From Pseudomonas svalbardensis (GTDB taxonomy: Bacteria; Pseudomonadota; Gammaproteobacteria; Pseudomonadales; Pseudomonadaceae), in assembly GCF_030053115.1 (NCBI RefSeq), contig NZ_CP125619.1, forward strand, positions 931,001-995,000: 64,000 bases of DNA, read 5' to 3'. The notes under the pieces were generated by a model, which had not been told where the DNA came from, did no database searches, and worked only from the letters and a program-made list of their open reading frames with translations. Below are positions 28,663 through 37,427 of this stretch, piece by piece (position 1 is the stretch's first letter; the number at the start of each line of letters is the position of its first letter). The position numbers and the translations under genes were made by a program.

Positions 28663-30258
28663 CTACTTCACCTGAGTGGTGGCGAAGTTGTTAGTGGTGA
28701 GCGGGCTAATGTGATAGCCCTCCACGTTGTTACGCATTGCAGTGAACATACGGGTGTGCGCCATGCTGATCCATGGCTGGTCCTGGTTAAAAATAACCAG
28801 AGCCTGTTCGTACAGCGCTGCACGTTCGGCCGGGTCGGTTTTTTCGCGGGCCTGGTCGATCAGGGCCTGGAACTTTTCATTGCACCAGCGCGCGTAGTTT
28901 TCGCCGTTCTTCGCGGCTTCGCAACTGAGCATAGGCGTCAGGAAGTTATCCGGGTCGCCGTTATCGCCCGCCCATCCGGCGGAAACCATATCGTGCTCGC
29001 CGTTTTTCGCGCGTTTGAGCATTTCGCCCCATTCCATGACGCGAATATCGACCTTGATCCCGACCTTGGCCAGGTCGGCCTGCATCATCTGTGCGCCGAG
29101 CATCGGGTTCGGGTTGGTCGGGCCGCCGCCGTTACGGGTGAACAGGGTAAACGTAGTGCCATCGGGCACGCCGGCTTCCTTGAGCAAGGCGCGAGCCTTG
29201 TCCAGATCACGTGGCGGATTCTTCAGGTCGTGGTTGTAGCCCAGCAGGGTGTCCGGGTACGGATTGACCGCCACGGTCGCATTGCCTTTGCCAAACAGCG
29301 CGTTGACGTATGCGGCCTTGTCGAAGGCGATATCGATGGCTTTACGTACGCGCACATCGCTCATGTACTTGTGCGAGGTGTTCATGGCGATGTACGAGAC
29401 GGTCATCGCGTTCAGTTCATCGACACTCAGTTTGTCGTCTTTCTTGATGCTCGGAATGTCATCCGGCTTGGGATACAGCGCAATCTGGCATTCGTTGGCT
29501 TTCAGTTTTTGCAGGCGCACGTTGTTGTCGGTGGCGATGGCCAGGATCAGCGAATCAGCCGGTGGCTTGCCACGGAAGTAATCCGGGTTGGCCTTGAAGC
29601 GGACTTGAGCGTCCTTGTTGTAACGCTGGAAAACGAACGGGCCGGTGCCGACAGGCTTGTTGTTCAGGTCGCCGGTCTTGTTGGCCTTGAGCAACTGGTC
29701 GGCATACTCGGCGGAGTAGATCGAGGAGAAGGCCATGGCGATGTCGGCCAGGAACGGCGCTTCGCGGCGGGTCAAGGTGAAGGTGACCGTGTTGTCGTCG
29801 ATCTTCTCGACACTTTTGAGCAGTTCCTTGAAGCCCATGCTTTCAAAGTACGGGAAGCCCACGCTCGACAGTTTGTGCCACGGGTGCTTCGGGTCCAGCT
29901 GACGCTGGAAGCTCCAGACCACGTCGTCGGCGTTCATGTCGCGGGTCGGCTTGAAGTATTCGGTGGTGTGAAACTTGACGCCTTTGCGCAGGTGGAACGT
30001 GTAGGTCAGACCGTCCTCGCTGATGTCCCAGGAGTCGGCCAGTGCCGGAATCACTTCAGTGGTGCCAGGCTTGAAGTCCGCCAGACGATTGAAGATGGTT
30101 TCGGCCACCGCATCGGCTGTGACTGCAGTCGTGTACTGGACCATATCGAAGCCTTCCGGACTGGCTTCGGTGCAGACCACCAGGGGTTTGGCCGAGACGC
30201 CAACAGCGACACTCAGCAACGCGGCAGCGATGGCCGCACGTAGGGGAAGCATTTTCAT
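28663..30258 (-). CDS. dppA: Dipeptide-binding protein DppA (transporter-linked copy)
   Basis: 531 residues from ATG 30258. Signal peptide (RAAIAAALLSVAVGVSA), then an SBP_bac_5 domain: KPLVVCTEASPEGFDMVQYT, GLTYTFHLRKGVKFHTTEYF and the ligand-side segment GWAGDNGDPDNFLTPMLSCE. Periplasmic, hands dipeptides to DppBC. In position it corresponds to PA4502. Two further paralogues lie at 31933 and 33843, less similar to this one than to each other. Confidence 0.9.
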   Translation of the reverse strand: MKMLPLRAAIAAALLSVAVGVSAKPLVVCTEASPEGFDMVQYTTAVTADAVAETIFNRLADFKPGTTEVIPALADSWDISEDGLTYTFHLRKGVKFHTTEYFKPTRDMNADDVVWSFQRQLDPKHPWHKLSSVGFPYFESMGFKELLKSVEKIDDNTVTFTLTRREAPFLADIAMAFSSIYSAEYADQLLKANKTGDLNNKPVGTGPFVFQRYNKDAQVRFKANPDYFRGKPPADSLILAIATDNNVRLQKLKANECQIALYPKPDDIPSIKKDDKLSVDELNAMTVSYIAMNTSHKYMSDVRVRKAIDIAFDKAAYVNALFGKGNATVAVNPYPDTLLGYNHDLKNPPRDLDKARALLKEAGVPDGTTFTLFTRNGGGPTNPNPMLGAQMMQADLAKVGIKVDIRVMEWGEMLKRAKNGEHDMVSAGWAGDNGDPDNFLTPMLSCEAAKNGENYARWCNEKFQALIDQAREKTDPAERAALYEQALVIFNQDQPWISMAHTRMFTAMRNNVEGYHISPLTTNNFATTQVK

Positions 30259-30293
30259 CAAAGAACCCTCTGCAATCGGTTAGAAGGACAAAA

Positions 30294-30331
30294 GCCGAAC
30301 GGCCGATTCGTCATTGAATCAGCCGTTCGGC
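30294..30331 (-). terminator. opdP terminator
   Basis: GCCGAACGGC / GCCGTTCGGC long stem followed on the minus strand by TTTTGTCC. Confidence 0.75.
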
Positions 30332-30338
30332 AGGTGCA

Positions 30339-31757
30339 TTACAGAATGTTGAACGGGATGGTGGTCACGAGACGGAACTCGTTGAGGCTGCCATCCGCCT
30401 GGTTTTCACTGGCGCGGTGAGCGGTGTAGGTCGCGCGAACAGTGGTGGCCTTGAGAGGGCCGCTCTGCACGGCGTACGAAGTACCGATACCGTATTCATA
30501 GTGGTTTTCGCCGTCCATCGACTGCACGCCGTCGTAACCGCCGCCGGCATAGTGAGTACCGTCGATGCCCCAACCACGAGCCTGGTAGATGTTGAACTTC
30601 AGGCCTGGCACGCCGTATTCGGCCATATTCAAGCCGTAGGCGATCTGGAAGGATTTCTCGTTCGGGCCGTTGAAGTCCGACAACAGGGAGTTGGCCAGGT
30701 AGATGCCGTTGGTTTCGTGCAGGTAGTCGAAGTACTCGTTACCGTTCACTTCCTGATACGAGAAGGTCAGGCTGTGGGCCTGGTGAGTCAGACCGAGCGA
30801 CAGGGAGTACGTGTCGTTATCGATTTCGCCCAACAGCTTTTTGCCTTCATCGACGGTTTTGTAGTAGTTCAGGCCGGTGGTCAGGCTCAGCACCTGGCTG
30901 TCACCCAAAACGTGGCTGGCGCCGAAGTAGTACTGGTTCCACAGGTCTTCAGCCTGGGTGCCCCAGAGACTGGTGGTCAGGCTGGCGAACGGCGTGTAGG
31001 TGATACCGGCGGTGTTGACGTGATCGGCTTCAGCGGTACCGTCGCCATATTCGGAACGGAACTTGCGCTGGCTCTGTTCGGTACGCGGCGAGTTACGGTC
31101 GAAGGTGCCAAGGTCGAAGGTCAGGTTTTCCAGCTCTTCGCTGTGCAGAGTCACACCCTCGAAGCTTGAAGGCAGTGGACGGTTACCGATGACATCCACT
31201 TGCGGGCTGCTGAAGTTCTGGCGACCGGCAGTCAGTGTGGTGTTGGAGAAACGCGCCTTGACGTTGGCCAGGCCCAGTTTGCTCCACTGATCAACAGCGT
31301 CACCGCCATTTTCAGTCAAAGTACGGTTGTTACCACGGCCGCCCCGGCCTGGCTCAGGAGCACCACCGTTACCGGACGCAAGGTCTTTGCGATCACGGTC
31401 CAGAGCAATTGCGTTGTAGGCAGCCACTTCAGTGCTGAAACCTACAGTACCCTCGGTGAAGCCCGAGTTGTACTTGATGATCGTGCCTTGTACCCAGTTG
31501 ATGCGGCGATCAGTCGTGCGAGTCTCACCATTTTTACGATAGTTGAGCGTCGCGCCCCGCTTGAACGACTCATTCGCATACCAGTTACGCGTGGAACCGG
31601 TGATCGATTGACCTTCAACAAAACCGGTGGCTTCGCTTTGGGCGCTTTTCTCTTTAACGGTAACCGGCGTGAACGCCTGGCTTTGGGTTTCTGCGTAAGC
31701 CGTGGCGGTTACGCTGCTGATGGCCAGGGCCAATAACGCGGTGCTACTCAGTTTCAT
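30339..31757 (-). CDS. opdP: OprD-family dipeptide porin OpdP
   Basis: 472 residues. Signal peptide (LLALAISSVTATAYA), then an OprD barrel beginning FVEGQSITGSTRNWYANESF. Later TLTAGRQNFSSPQVDVIGNR and a C-terminal RLVTTIPFNIL are typical of OprD porins. Placed between dppA paralogues as in P. aeruginosa (PA4501), where OpdP admits dipeptides and carbapenems. A TonB-independent outer-membrane channel. Confidence 0.9.
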   Translation of the reverse strand: MKLSSTALLALAISSVTATAYAETQSQAFTPVTVKEKSAQSEATGFVEGQSITGSTRNWYANESFKRGATLNYRKNGETRTTDRRINWVQGTIIKYNSGFTEGTVGFSTEVAAYNAIALDRDRKDLASGNGGAPEPGRGGRGNNRTLTENGGDAVDQWSKLGLANVKARFSNTTLTAGRQNFSSPQVDVIGNRPLPSSFEGVTLHSEELENLTFDLGTFDRNSPRTEQSQRKFRSEYGDGTAEADHVNTAGITYTPFASLTTSLWGTQAEDLWNQYYFGASHVLGDSQVLSLTTGLNYYKTVDEGKKLLGEIDNDTYSLSLGLTHQAHSLTFSYQEVNGNEYFDYLHETNGIYLANSLLSDFNGPNEKSFQIAYGLNMAEYGVPGLKFNIYQARGWGIDGTHYAGGGYDGVQSMDGENHYEYGIGTSYAVQSGPLKATTVRATYTAHRASENQADGSLNEFRLVTTIPFNIL

Positions 31758-31932
31758 GGGGTGAAGCTCCTTTCTTTCTTTTTTTTTAATGCCGGTCTTT
31801 TTTGATGATCCGGCTATTTGGTTTCGAACTCATCCAAGGCATCGCAAACGTTTGCTGTAGAACGGATTGACGAATTACGGCAATACGCTTGCGTGAGGGC
31901 GGAATCCGCCCCCAGCGATTCTGGCTAATCGG

Positions 31933-33534
31933 TTATTTTTCTATGCTGACGCCCGAGAACACGTTACGACCGAAAGGACTCACCTTGAATCCTTCGATTT
32001 TGGCGCTCAACGGCTGGTTAACCGTCGAGTGGGCGACTGGCGTAATCGGCACCTGCTGCTTGAGGTACTGTTGCGCCTGTTTGTAAAGCACGGTGCGCTG
32101 GTCGCGGTCGGTGACGACCTTGGCCTGCTTGATCAGCTTGTCGTAAGCCGGATCACACCACATGGAGTAGTTGTTGCCGCCAATGGCGTCGCAGCTGTAA
32201 AGCGTGCCGAGCCAGTTGTCCGGGTCCCCGTTGTCACCGGTCCAGCCGATCAGGCTGACGTCGTGTTCGCCGTTTTTGGTGCGCTTGATGTACTCGCCCC
32301 ATTCGTAGCTGACGATCTTCACGTTGAGGCCGATTTTTGCCCAGTCCGCCTGGAGCATCTCGGCCATCAATTTGGCGTTCGGGTTGTAAGGGCGCTGAAC
32401 GGGCATCGCCCACAAAGTAATTTCGGTGCCTTCCTTCACGCCGGCAGCCTTGAGCAATTCCTTGGCTTTTTCCGGGTTGTAGGCGGCGTCTTTGATGGTC
32501 TCATCGTAGGACCATTGGGTCGGTGGCATGGCGTTGACGGCCAGTTGACCGGCACCTTGATAGACGGCGTTGAGAATGCCTTGCTTGTTCACCGCCATGT
32601 CCAGCGCCTGGCGCACTTCGAGCTGGTCGAAAGGCTTGTGGCGCACGTTGTAGGCGATGTAACCGAGGTTGAAACCGGGCTTCTCGATGAGCTTGAGTGT
32701 CGGGTCGTTCTTCAGCGCGGTCACGTCGGCAGGGCGTGGGTGCAGGGTGATCTGGCACTCGTTGGCCTTGAGCTTCTGCACGCGCACCGAGGCATCGGTA
32801 TTGATGGCGAAAATCAGGTTGTCGAGCTTGACCCGGCTCGGGTCCCAGTACTGCTTGTTGCCGGTGTAACGGATGTTGGAATCTTTCTGGTAGCTCTTGA
32901 ACACGAACGGCCCGGTGCCGATCGGCTTCTGGTTGATGTCGCTCGGCTTGCCTTCGGCCAGCAGTTTGTCGGCGTATTCGGCGGACAGAATGGCGGCGAA
33001 GCTCATGGCGATGTTCTGGATGAACGCGGCGTCCACGCTGTTGAGTGTCATGTCCACGGTCAGCGGCCCGGTCTTCTCGACCTTGGCGATGTTCTTGTTC
33101 AGGCTCATCCCGTTGAAATACGGGAACTCGGTCGGATAAGCCTTACGGAAAGGTTGCTGCGGATCGAGCATGCGATTGAACGTGAACAGCACGTCGTCGG
33201 CGTTGAAATCACGGGTCGGCGTGAAGTATTTGGTCGTGTGAAATTTCACCCCTTCGCGTAGGTGAAAAGTGTACTTGAGGCCGTCCTCGGAAATATCCCA
33301 GCGAGTGGCCAGGCCAGGTACGACGTTGGTGGCGCCTTTTTCGAACTCTGCCAGTCGGTTGTACAACGGCTCGGCGGCGTCATTGTCGGTCGCGGTCGTG
33401 TATTGCGCGGTGTCGAAGCCAGCAGGGCTGCCTTCGGAGCAGAACACCAGGCTGTTATTGGCGGCCTGGCTGATGGACGTGGCGGCCAACAGGCCGGTGC
33501 CCAGCAATGCGGATAAAACCAAGGTATGGCGCAT
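31933..33534 (-). CDS. Dipeptide-binding protein, DppA paralogue 2
   Basis: 533 residues, ATG 33534 behind GGGAG. Signal peptide (LSALLGTGLLAATSISQAA), then SBP_bac_5: NSLVFCSEGSPAGFDTAQYT, GLKYTFHLREGVKFHTTKYF, GWTGDNGDPDNWLGTLYSCD. Very close to the paralogue at 33843 (same motifs, similar C-terminus ending in a GVS-K motif), indicating tandem duplication. Counterpart of dppA3 (PA4500). Probably a different peptide range for the same DppBCDF. Confidence 0.88.
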   Translation of the reverse strand: MRHTLVLSALLGTGLLAATSISQAANNSLVFCSEGSPAGFDTAQYTTATDNDAAEPLYNRLAEFEKGATNVVPGLATRWDISEDGLKYTFHLREGVKFHTTKYFTPTRDFNADDVLFTFNRMLDPQQPFRKAYPTEFPYFNGMSLNKNIAKVEKTGPLTVDMTLNSVDAAFIQNIAMSFAAILSAEYADKLLAEGKPSDINQKPIGTGPFVFKSYQKDSNIRYTGNKQYWDPSRVKLDNLIFAINTDASVRVQKLKANECQITLHPRPADVTALKNDPTLKLIEKPGFNLGYIAYNVRHKPFDQLEVRQALDMAVNKQGILNAVYQGAGQLAVNAMPPTQWSYDETIKDAAYNPEKAKELLKAAGVKEGTEITLWAMPVQRPYNPNAKLMAEMLQADWAKIGLNVKIVSYEWGEYIKRTKNGEHDVSLIGWTGDNGDPDNWLGTLYSCDAIGGNNYSMWCDPAYDKLIKQAKVVTDRDQRTVLYKQAQQYLKQQVPITPVAHSTVNQPLSAKIEGFKVSPFGRNVFSGVSIEK

Positions 33535-33842
33535 GACGCTCCCTTTTCTCTTTCTCTAAGTGTTTTCAATGAATCGCCATCCCGTCCGGGGACGTGGAGG
33601 CATCACTGATCTCAAGCCATGACAGGCAGCAATAACCGAGAGCCCACGCACGAACTGGTCAGATCCCGACGGTAGGAGCCGTGGGCCTGGCAGTAAATGC
33701 GTAGAGTCCTAAAGACTCGTAGGAAATGGCAACGCGTCCGACGCCGCTGATGTAATGCTCAGCGGAATTGGATGTAGGTGGTTTCCTACTTTCTCGGCAG
33801 ATAAAGCAGCGGCGACGTTAAAAACGTCGCCGCTGCAAAACC
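33535..33842. other. Intergenic region between the two DppA paralogues
   Basis: 308 bp without a gene. A strong stem GCAGCGGCGACGT-TAAAA-ACGTCGCCGCTGC at 33807-33837 is followed on the minus strand by TTTATCT and acts as terminator for the upstream paralogue. The genes for the peptidase MdpA and regulator PsdR, found at this point in P. aeruginosa, are absent. Confidence 0.65.
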
Positions 33843-35468
33843 TTATTTGCTGACGCTGACGCCGTAGAAGGAGTTCAAGCCAAACGGGCTGATCTTGAAG
33901 TCCTGCACGTTGTCGCGCATGGGTTGGAACACCGTCGAGTGAGCGATAGGTGTCATTGGAACGGCATCTTTGAGGACGTGTTGCGCCTGCTTGTACAGTT
34001 CGGTGCGCTTGGACTGATCGGTCGTGCGCTTGGCTTCTTTCACGATGCCGTCAAACTTCTTGTCGCACCACTTGGAGAAGTTGTTGCCCTCCAGGGAGTC
34101 GCAGCCGAACAGCACGTTCAGCCAGTTGTCCGGATCACCGTTGTCGCCGCTCCAGCCAATCAGCATCGCGCCGTTTTCGCCGCCTTTGGAGCGCTTGATG
34201 TACTCGCCCCACTCGTAGGTCACGATCTTGGCCTTGATACCGACCTTGGCCCAGTCGGACTGCAGCATTTCAGCCATCAGCTTGGCGTTCGGGTTGTAAG
34301 GACGCTGAACCGGCATCGCCCACAGATTGATCTCGGTGCCTTCCTTGATGCCAGCTTCCTTGAGCAGCTCTTTGGCTTTCTCAGGGTTGTACGGCGCATC
34401 CTTGATGGTGGTGTCGTAAGACCACTGGGTTGGCGGCATGGCGTTGACGGCCAGCTGACCAGCACCCTGGTAAACGGAATCGATGATCTGCTGTTTGTTG
34501 ACGGCCATGTCCAGCGCCTGACGCACTTTCAGTTGGGCCATCGGGTTCGGCTGATCGCTGCCCTTGATCTTGTCCATCACGTTGTAGGCGATGTAACCCA
34601 GGTTGAAACCAGCCTGGTCAGGCACTTTCAGAGTCTTGTCTGCTTGCAGCGCCTTCAGGTCGGCTGGACGTGGGAACAGAGTGATCTGGCACTCGTTCTT
34701 CTTCAGCTTCTGGATACGTACCGACGGGTCGGTGGTGATGGCGAAGATCAGGTTGTCGATCTTGACGTCGTCAGGCATCCAGTAGTCCTTGTTCCCGGTG
34801 TAGCGGATGTTGGAGTCTTTCTGGTAGCTCTTGAACACGAACGGGCCAGTGCCGACCGGCTTCTGGTTGATGTCGGCGGCTTTGCCTTCTTTCAGCAGCT
34901 GGGCGGCGTACTCGGCGGACTGAACGGAAGCGAAACTCATGGCCATGTTCTGGATGAACGCGGCGTCGACTTCTTTCAGGGTGAACTTGACAGTTTTGTC
35001 GTCGACTTTATCGATCTTGGTGATGTTGGTGTCCATCCCCATGTCGGTGAAGTACGGGAATTCGGTTGGGTACGCCTTACGGAACGGATCATCCTTGTTA
35101 ATCATGCGATTAAAGGTGAACAGCACGTCGTCGGCGTTGAACTCACGAGTCGGCTTGAAGTACGGGGTGGTGTGGAACTTGACGCCTTCACGCAGGTGGA
35201 AGGTGTAAGTCAGGCCGTCATCGGAGATGTCCCACTTGGTCGCCAGACCAGGAATGACAGCAGTGCCGCCACGTTCGAACTGAGTCAGACGGTTGAACAT
35301 GGTTTCTGCAGAGGCGTCGAAGTCGGTTCCGGTGGTGTACTGACCAGGATCAAAACCGGCCGGGCTCCCTTCGGAGCAAAACACCAGGTTAGTCGCCGCT
35401 TGGGCGAAAGGTGCGCTAGCTAACAAGCCTGCGCCGACTAAAAACGGAATGACCGCGTGTTTAAGCAT
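33843..35468 (-). CDS. Dipeptide-binding protein, DppA paralogue 1
   Basis: 541 residues from ATG 35468 (MLKHAVIPFLVGAGLLAS), where the signal peptide starts. The longer open frame upstream has no coding character. SBP_bac_5 motifs NLVFCSEGSPAGFDPGQYTT, GLTYTFHLREGVKFHTTPYF and GWSGDNGDPDNWLNVLFGCD. Slightly longer than paralogue 2 owing to an insertion near DKIKGSDQPNP. First gene of the dpp cluster as transcribed. Confidence 0.88.
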   Translation of the reverse strand: MLKHAVIPFLVGAGLLASAPFAQAATNLVFCSEGSPAGFDPGQYTTGTDFDASAETMFNRLTQFERGGTAVIPGLATKWDISDDGLTYTFHLREGVKFHTTPYFKPTREFNADDVLFTFNRMINKDDPFRKAYPTEFPYFTDMGMDTNITKIDKVDDKTVKFTLKEVDAAFIQNMAMSFASVQSAEYAAQLLKEGKAADINQKPVGTGPFVFKSYQKDSNIRYTGNKDYWMPDDVKIDNLIFAITTDPSVRIQKLKKNECQITLFPRPADLKALQADKTLKVPDQAGFNLGYIAYNVMDKIKGSDQPNPMAQLKVRQALDMAVNKQQIIDSVYQGAGQLAVNAMPPTQWSYDTTIKDAPYNPEKAKELLKEAGIKEGTEINLWAMPVQRPYNPNAKLMAEMLQSDWAKVGIKAKIVTYEWGEYIKRSKGGENGAMLIGWSGDNGDPDNWLNVLFGCDSLEGNNFSKWCDKKFDGIVKEAKRTTDQSKRTELYKQAQHVLKDAVPMTPIAHSTVFQPMRDNVQDFKISPFGLNSFYGVSVSK

Positions 35469-36317
35469 GGTGGCCTCATGATTTGTTGTCATTTTTGGAA
35501 TTAGAGGACGACCTCGTGAGTCGTGCCTGCGGATACTTATGCAGGGGCCATACCCATTGCAAGATCCGGAGCGGGCACAAGTCTTAAACAGTGGCACGAA
35601 CGTACCTTAATGTCGCATTTGTATAAATTCGCGCGCATTTGACCGTTTGCGCAGGTTTTTTTCAGTGCATATGGCGCACCTGCGCGGGGCGATCTGGACG
35701 TTTTGCGCACCCGATTGGAGCGCGGTGTTACTTATTTATACCCATCATTGATGGGTGTGAACGGGGAGGGCGGGCGTGAATGAGATTGAGTTCTGGTTTG
35801 GTGGCTAGGTGTTTGTTGTTTAAAGGGTTGTTGTGTCTGTGGGGGCAGATTGTTCCGTTACTGTTTGTCAGTGGACATCTGTGGGTGATGCTTGGCTTTG
35901 GGATTTTGGGGAGGCTGCGTGGTCGTGTTGGTAGTACCGGGGTGCAACCTTTGCTGCTTGCGGTAGCGCTTTTGGCTTTTTTCCAAGTGTTGAGCGTCTG
36001 ATAACTGAGCGCTTTCTGACAGATGTGCAGGGGGCAGATGTTGGGAGCGAGCCTGATAGCCGACCTCTTTCTGCTGCATCCAATTGATCGTTTCCACGCT
36101 CCGCGTAGGAATGCAGCCAGGGACGCTCCGCGTTCCATTTTTTGTGTTGAGCGATGTGTGAGACACACAGCGCTTTCCCACGCACTTTTCAGGTTGCCGG
36201 GTAGGAAGTCGTGTATCTAGCCTCTGTCCGTCGCTACACAACCATAGGCGCTGTACAACGTCGATCCGGCGTAGGGTGCAATGTTGTTCATGAATTCGGC
36301 GTACGACACGATTCAAC
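35469..36317. other. Long non-coding stretch upstream of dppA paralogue 1
   Basis: About 850 bp. The left part should hold the dpp promoter. A perfect palindrome ACCCATCA-T-TGATGGGT lies at 35740-35756. Around 36088-36138 is a GC-rich repeat common in this group (TTTCCACGCTCCGCGTAGGA, then GGGACGCTCCGCGTTCC). Overlapping open frames on the minus strand have poor codon use and look accidental. Minus-strand 36220-36300 reads as a short tail (ending YSAYGCVATDRG) that may be a relic of a larger gene. Confidence 0.5.
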
Positions 36318-36403
36318 TGTGGGAGATTCTATGTTGCAGGGCAACCCCGCAATTTCAGGCCGGGTGTATTCGCTCTGATTTTTCATCAGGGCAAATGCCA
36401 CCC
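36318..36403 (-). mobile_element. Remnant end of an IS110-family element (same type as element 2)
   Basis: From TGTGGGAG^ATTCTATGTTG to GCAAATGCCACCC this copies 51434-51518 with only three or four differences, including the recombinase C-terminus (VAFALMKNQSEY). The left border is the same REP arm TGTGGGAG. The rest of the element and its right flank are gone. Confidence 0.85.
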
Positions 36404-36459
36404 ACTTCGCCGCGTGAGAAACGGCAAGGGATGGCCCCATTTGCAAAATAGGGTTGCCA

Positions 36460-36709
36460 ATGACTAAGCCAGTTCCGGATCCGCCACTCGAATCCACGAC
36501 ACCCTCCACGCCAAAAACCGCGAAGCCATCAAACGCGCCCTCGACTTTTATCTCTGCCCCGAACCTGCCCAAACCCACCAAGCCAGCACGATGTTTCTCG
36601 TCAACTCGGCCGGCCTCAGCGCAATACGGCGCTGGCAACTCAGCAGATCATCATGCTAGTTGAGCTGGCGGTGAATCGGGCGTTGGATCGGGTTGATCCG
36701 CAGGGCTGA
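36460..36709 (+). pseudogene. Decayed DUF6124-type gene
   Basis: A start MTKPVPDPPLES, a shifted segment (LHAKNREAIKRALDFYL ... QASTMFLVN) and a second shifted tail (ALATQQIIMLVELAVNRALD) ending at TGA 36707. These pieces in order resemble the short DUF6124 proteins abundant in pseudomonads. At least two frameshifts and a loss in the middle make it non-functional. It lies next to the IS110 remnant. Confidence 0.6.
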
Positions 36710-36725
36710 CCACTACGTTATCGTT

Positions 36726-36753
36726 CATCGCCAGCAGAAACCTGCTGGCGATG
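36726..36753. terminator. Hairpin CATCGCCAGCAG-AAAC-CTGCTGGCGATG
   Basis: Perfect 12-bp stem with a four-base loop between the DUF6124 relic and orphan gene B. A terminator or REP fragment. Confidence 0.5.
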
Positions 36754-36838
36754 GCAGCATGTAAGTCACTGCAATACTTCGGACGTGCTGAAGGTTTGAG
36801 CCGACCAGAAACCTGAATGGTGACTCATTGACTACCTT

Positions 36839-37195
36839 TCATTTTTTTACAGTTACGCGAAGTATCTGTGACTCTTGAAGGCGGAATTCTCGAAAGCGTA
36901 TCAGAATGTAATGCAGTTCGGCTTCTGCGCCAGATGCATGCACTTTTTCTAAGACTGTCTTCGGAATGGAAAAAACGTAGGATTGTTCGGAGTCACCTTC
37001 CAGGACTTGCTGTGCTTTGTTGAAGAGAGTTGTGGTGCCGCTATCGACCTTGAAGGTAAGCTGATCACCGGCTAAGGGGCCCGAATACCGCGGTATGATG
37101 CCGTGCGCGTCGCCCTTGATTTTATCCAGGTAAACTACACCACCTTCCGCTTCCTTCAGTTCGGGCGCGGGCAATCCGTTCGATTGTGTTGTCAT
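36839..37195 (-). CDS. Orphan protein B, 118 aa, unknown function
   Basis: No family recognised. ATG 37195 follows CAAAGGAT. Cytosolic by sequence (no signal or membrane segment), beta-rich: GGVVYLDKIKGDAHGIIPRY, DQLTFKVDSGTT and a C-terminal strand SQILRVTVKK. The pattern resembles a single Ig-like module and ends much like protein C (PLTVRILP). Box B lies about 105 bp upstream. Single-gene unit between a pseudogene region and the SIMPL gene. Confidence 0.7.
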   Translation of the reverse strand: MTTQSNGLPAPELKEAEGGVVYLDKIKGDAHGIIPRYSGPLAGDQLTFKVDSGTTTLFNKAQQVLEGDSEQSYVFSIPKTVLEKVHASGAEAELHYILIRFREFRLQESQILRVTVKK

Positions 37196-37239
37196 GATCA
37201 AATCCTTTGAGTGATGAGTACCGTCAGGCAATCATCGTT

Positions 37240-37268
37240 GATGGACCCGGTTTTTTTAACCGGGACCT
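37240..37268 (-). promoter_or_regulatory. Hairpin in the leader of orphan gene B
   Basis: ACCCGGTTT-TTTT-AACCGGG inverted repeat with an A/T centre, located between box B and the ATG. Could be an attenuator-like structure. Confidence 0.4.
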
Positions 37269-37297
37269 ATTTGGGGCTGGGTGACGATTGTTCGGCT

Positions 37298-37315
37298 ACG
37301 GTCAGAAATTACAGT
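37298..37315 (-). promoter_or_regulatory. Palindromic box B (degenerate)
   Basis: Minus strand ACTGTAATTTCTGACCGT. It matches CTGT-N8-ACAG except one base (ACCG). Same spacing as boxes A, C, D and E. Confidence 0.5.
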
Positions 37316-37427
37316 TCCGACGGACGGTAGGGGGCTGGGAGAGGCAGCAGGTGAGTTGCCACAAAATTCAGGCACAAAAAAACGGCGATCATTACTGATC
37401 GCCGTTCTTTCTCTCGCCCGAATCAAA

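Noticed and set aside
36088..36140. Possible CRISPR-like or minisatellite repeat
   Set aside because: Only one imperfect unit of a dispersed pseudomonad extragenic repeat; no spacers or regular array.
35728..36316. Three overlapping minus-strand open frames
   Set aside because: Mutually overlapping, poor codon use, and crossing a group-typical GC-rich repeat. No protein similarity apparent.
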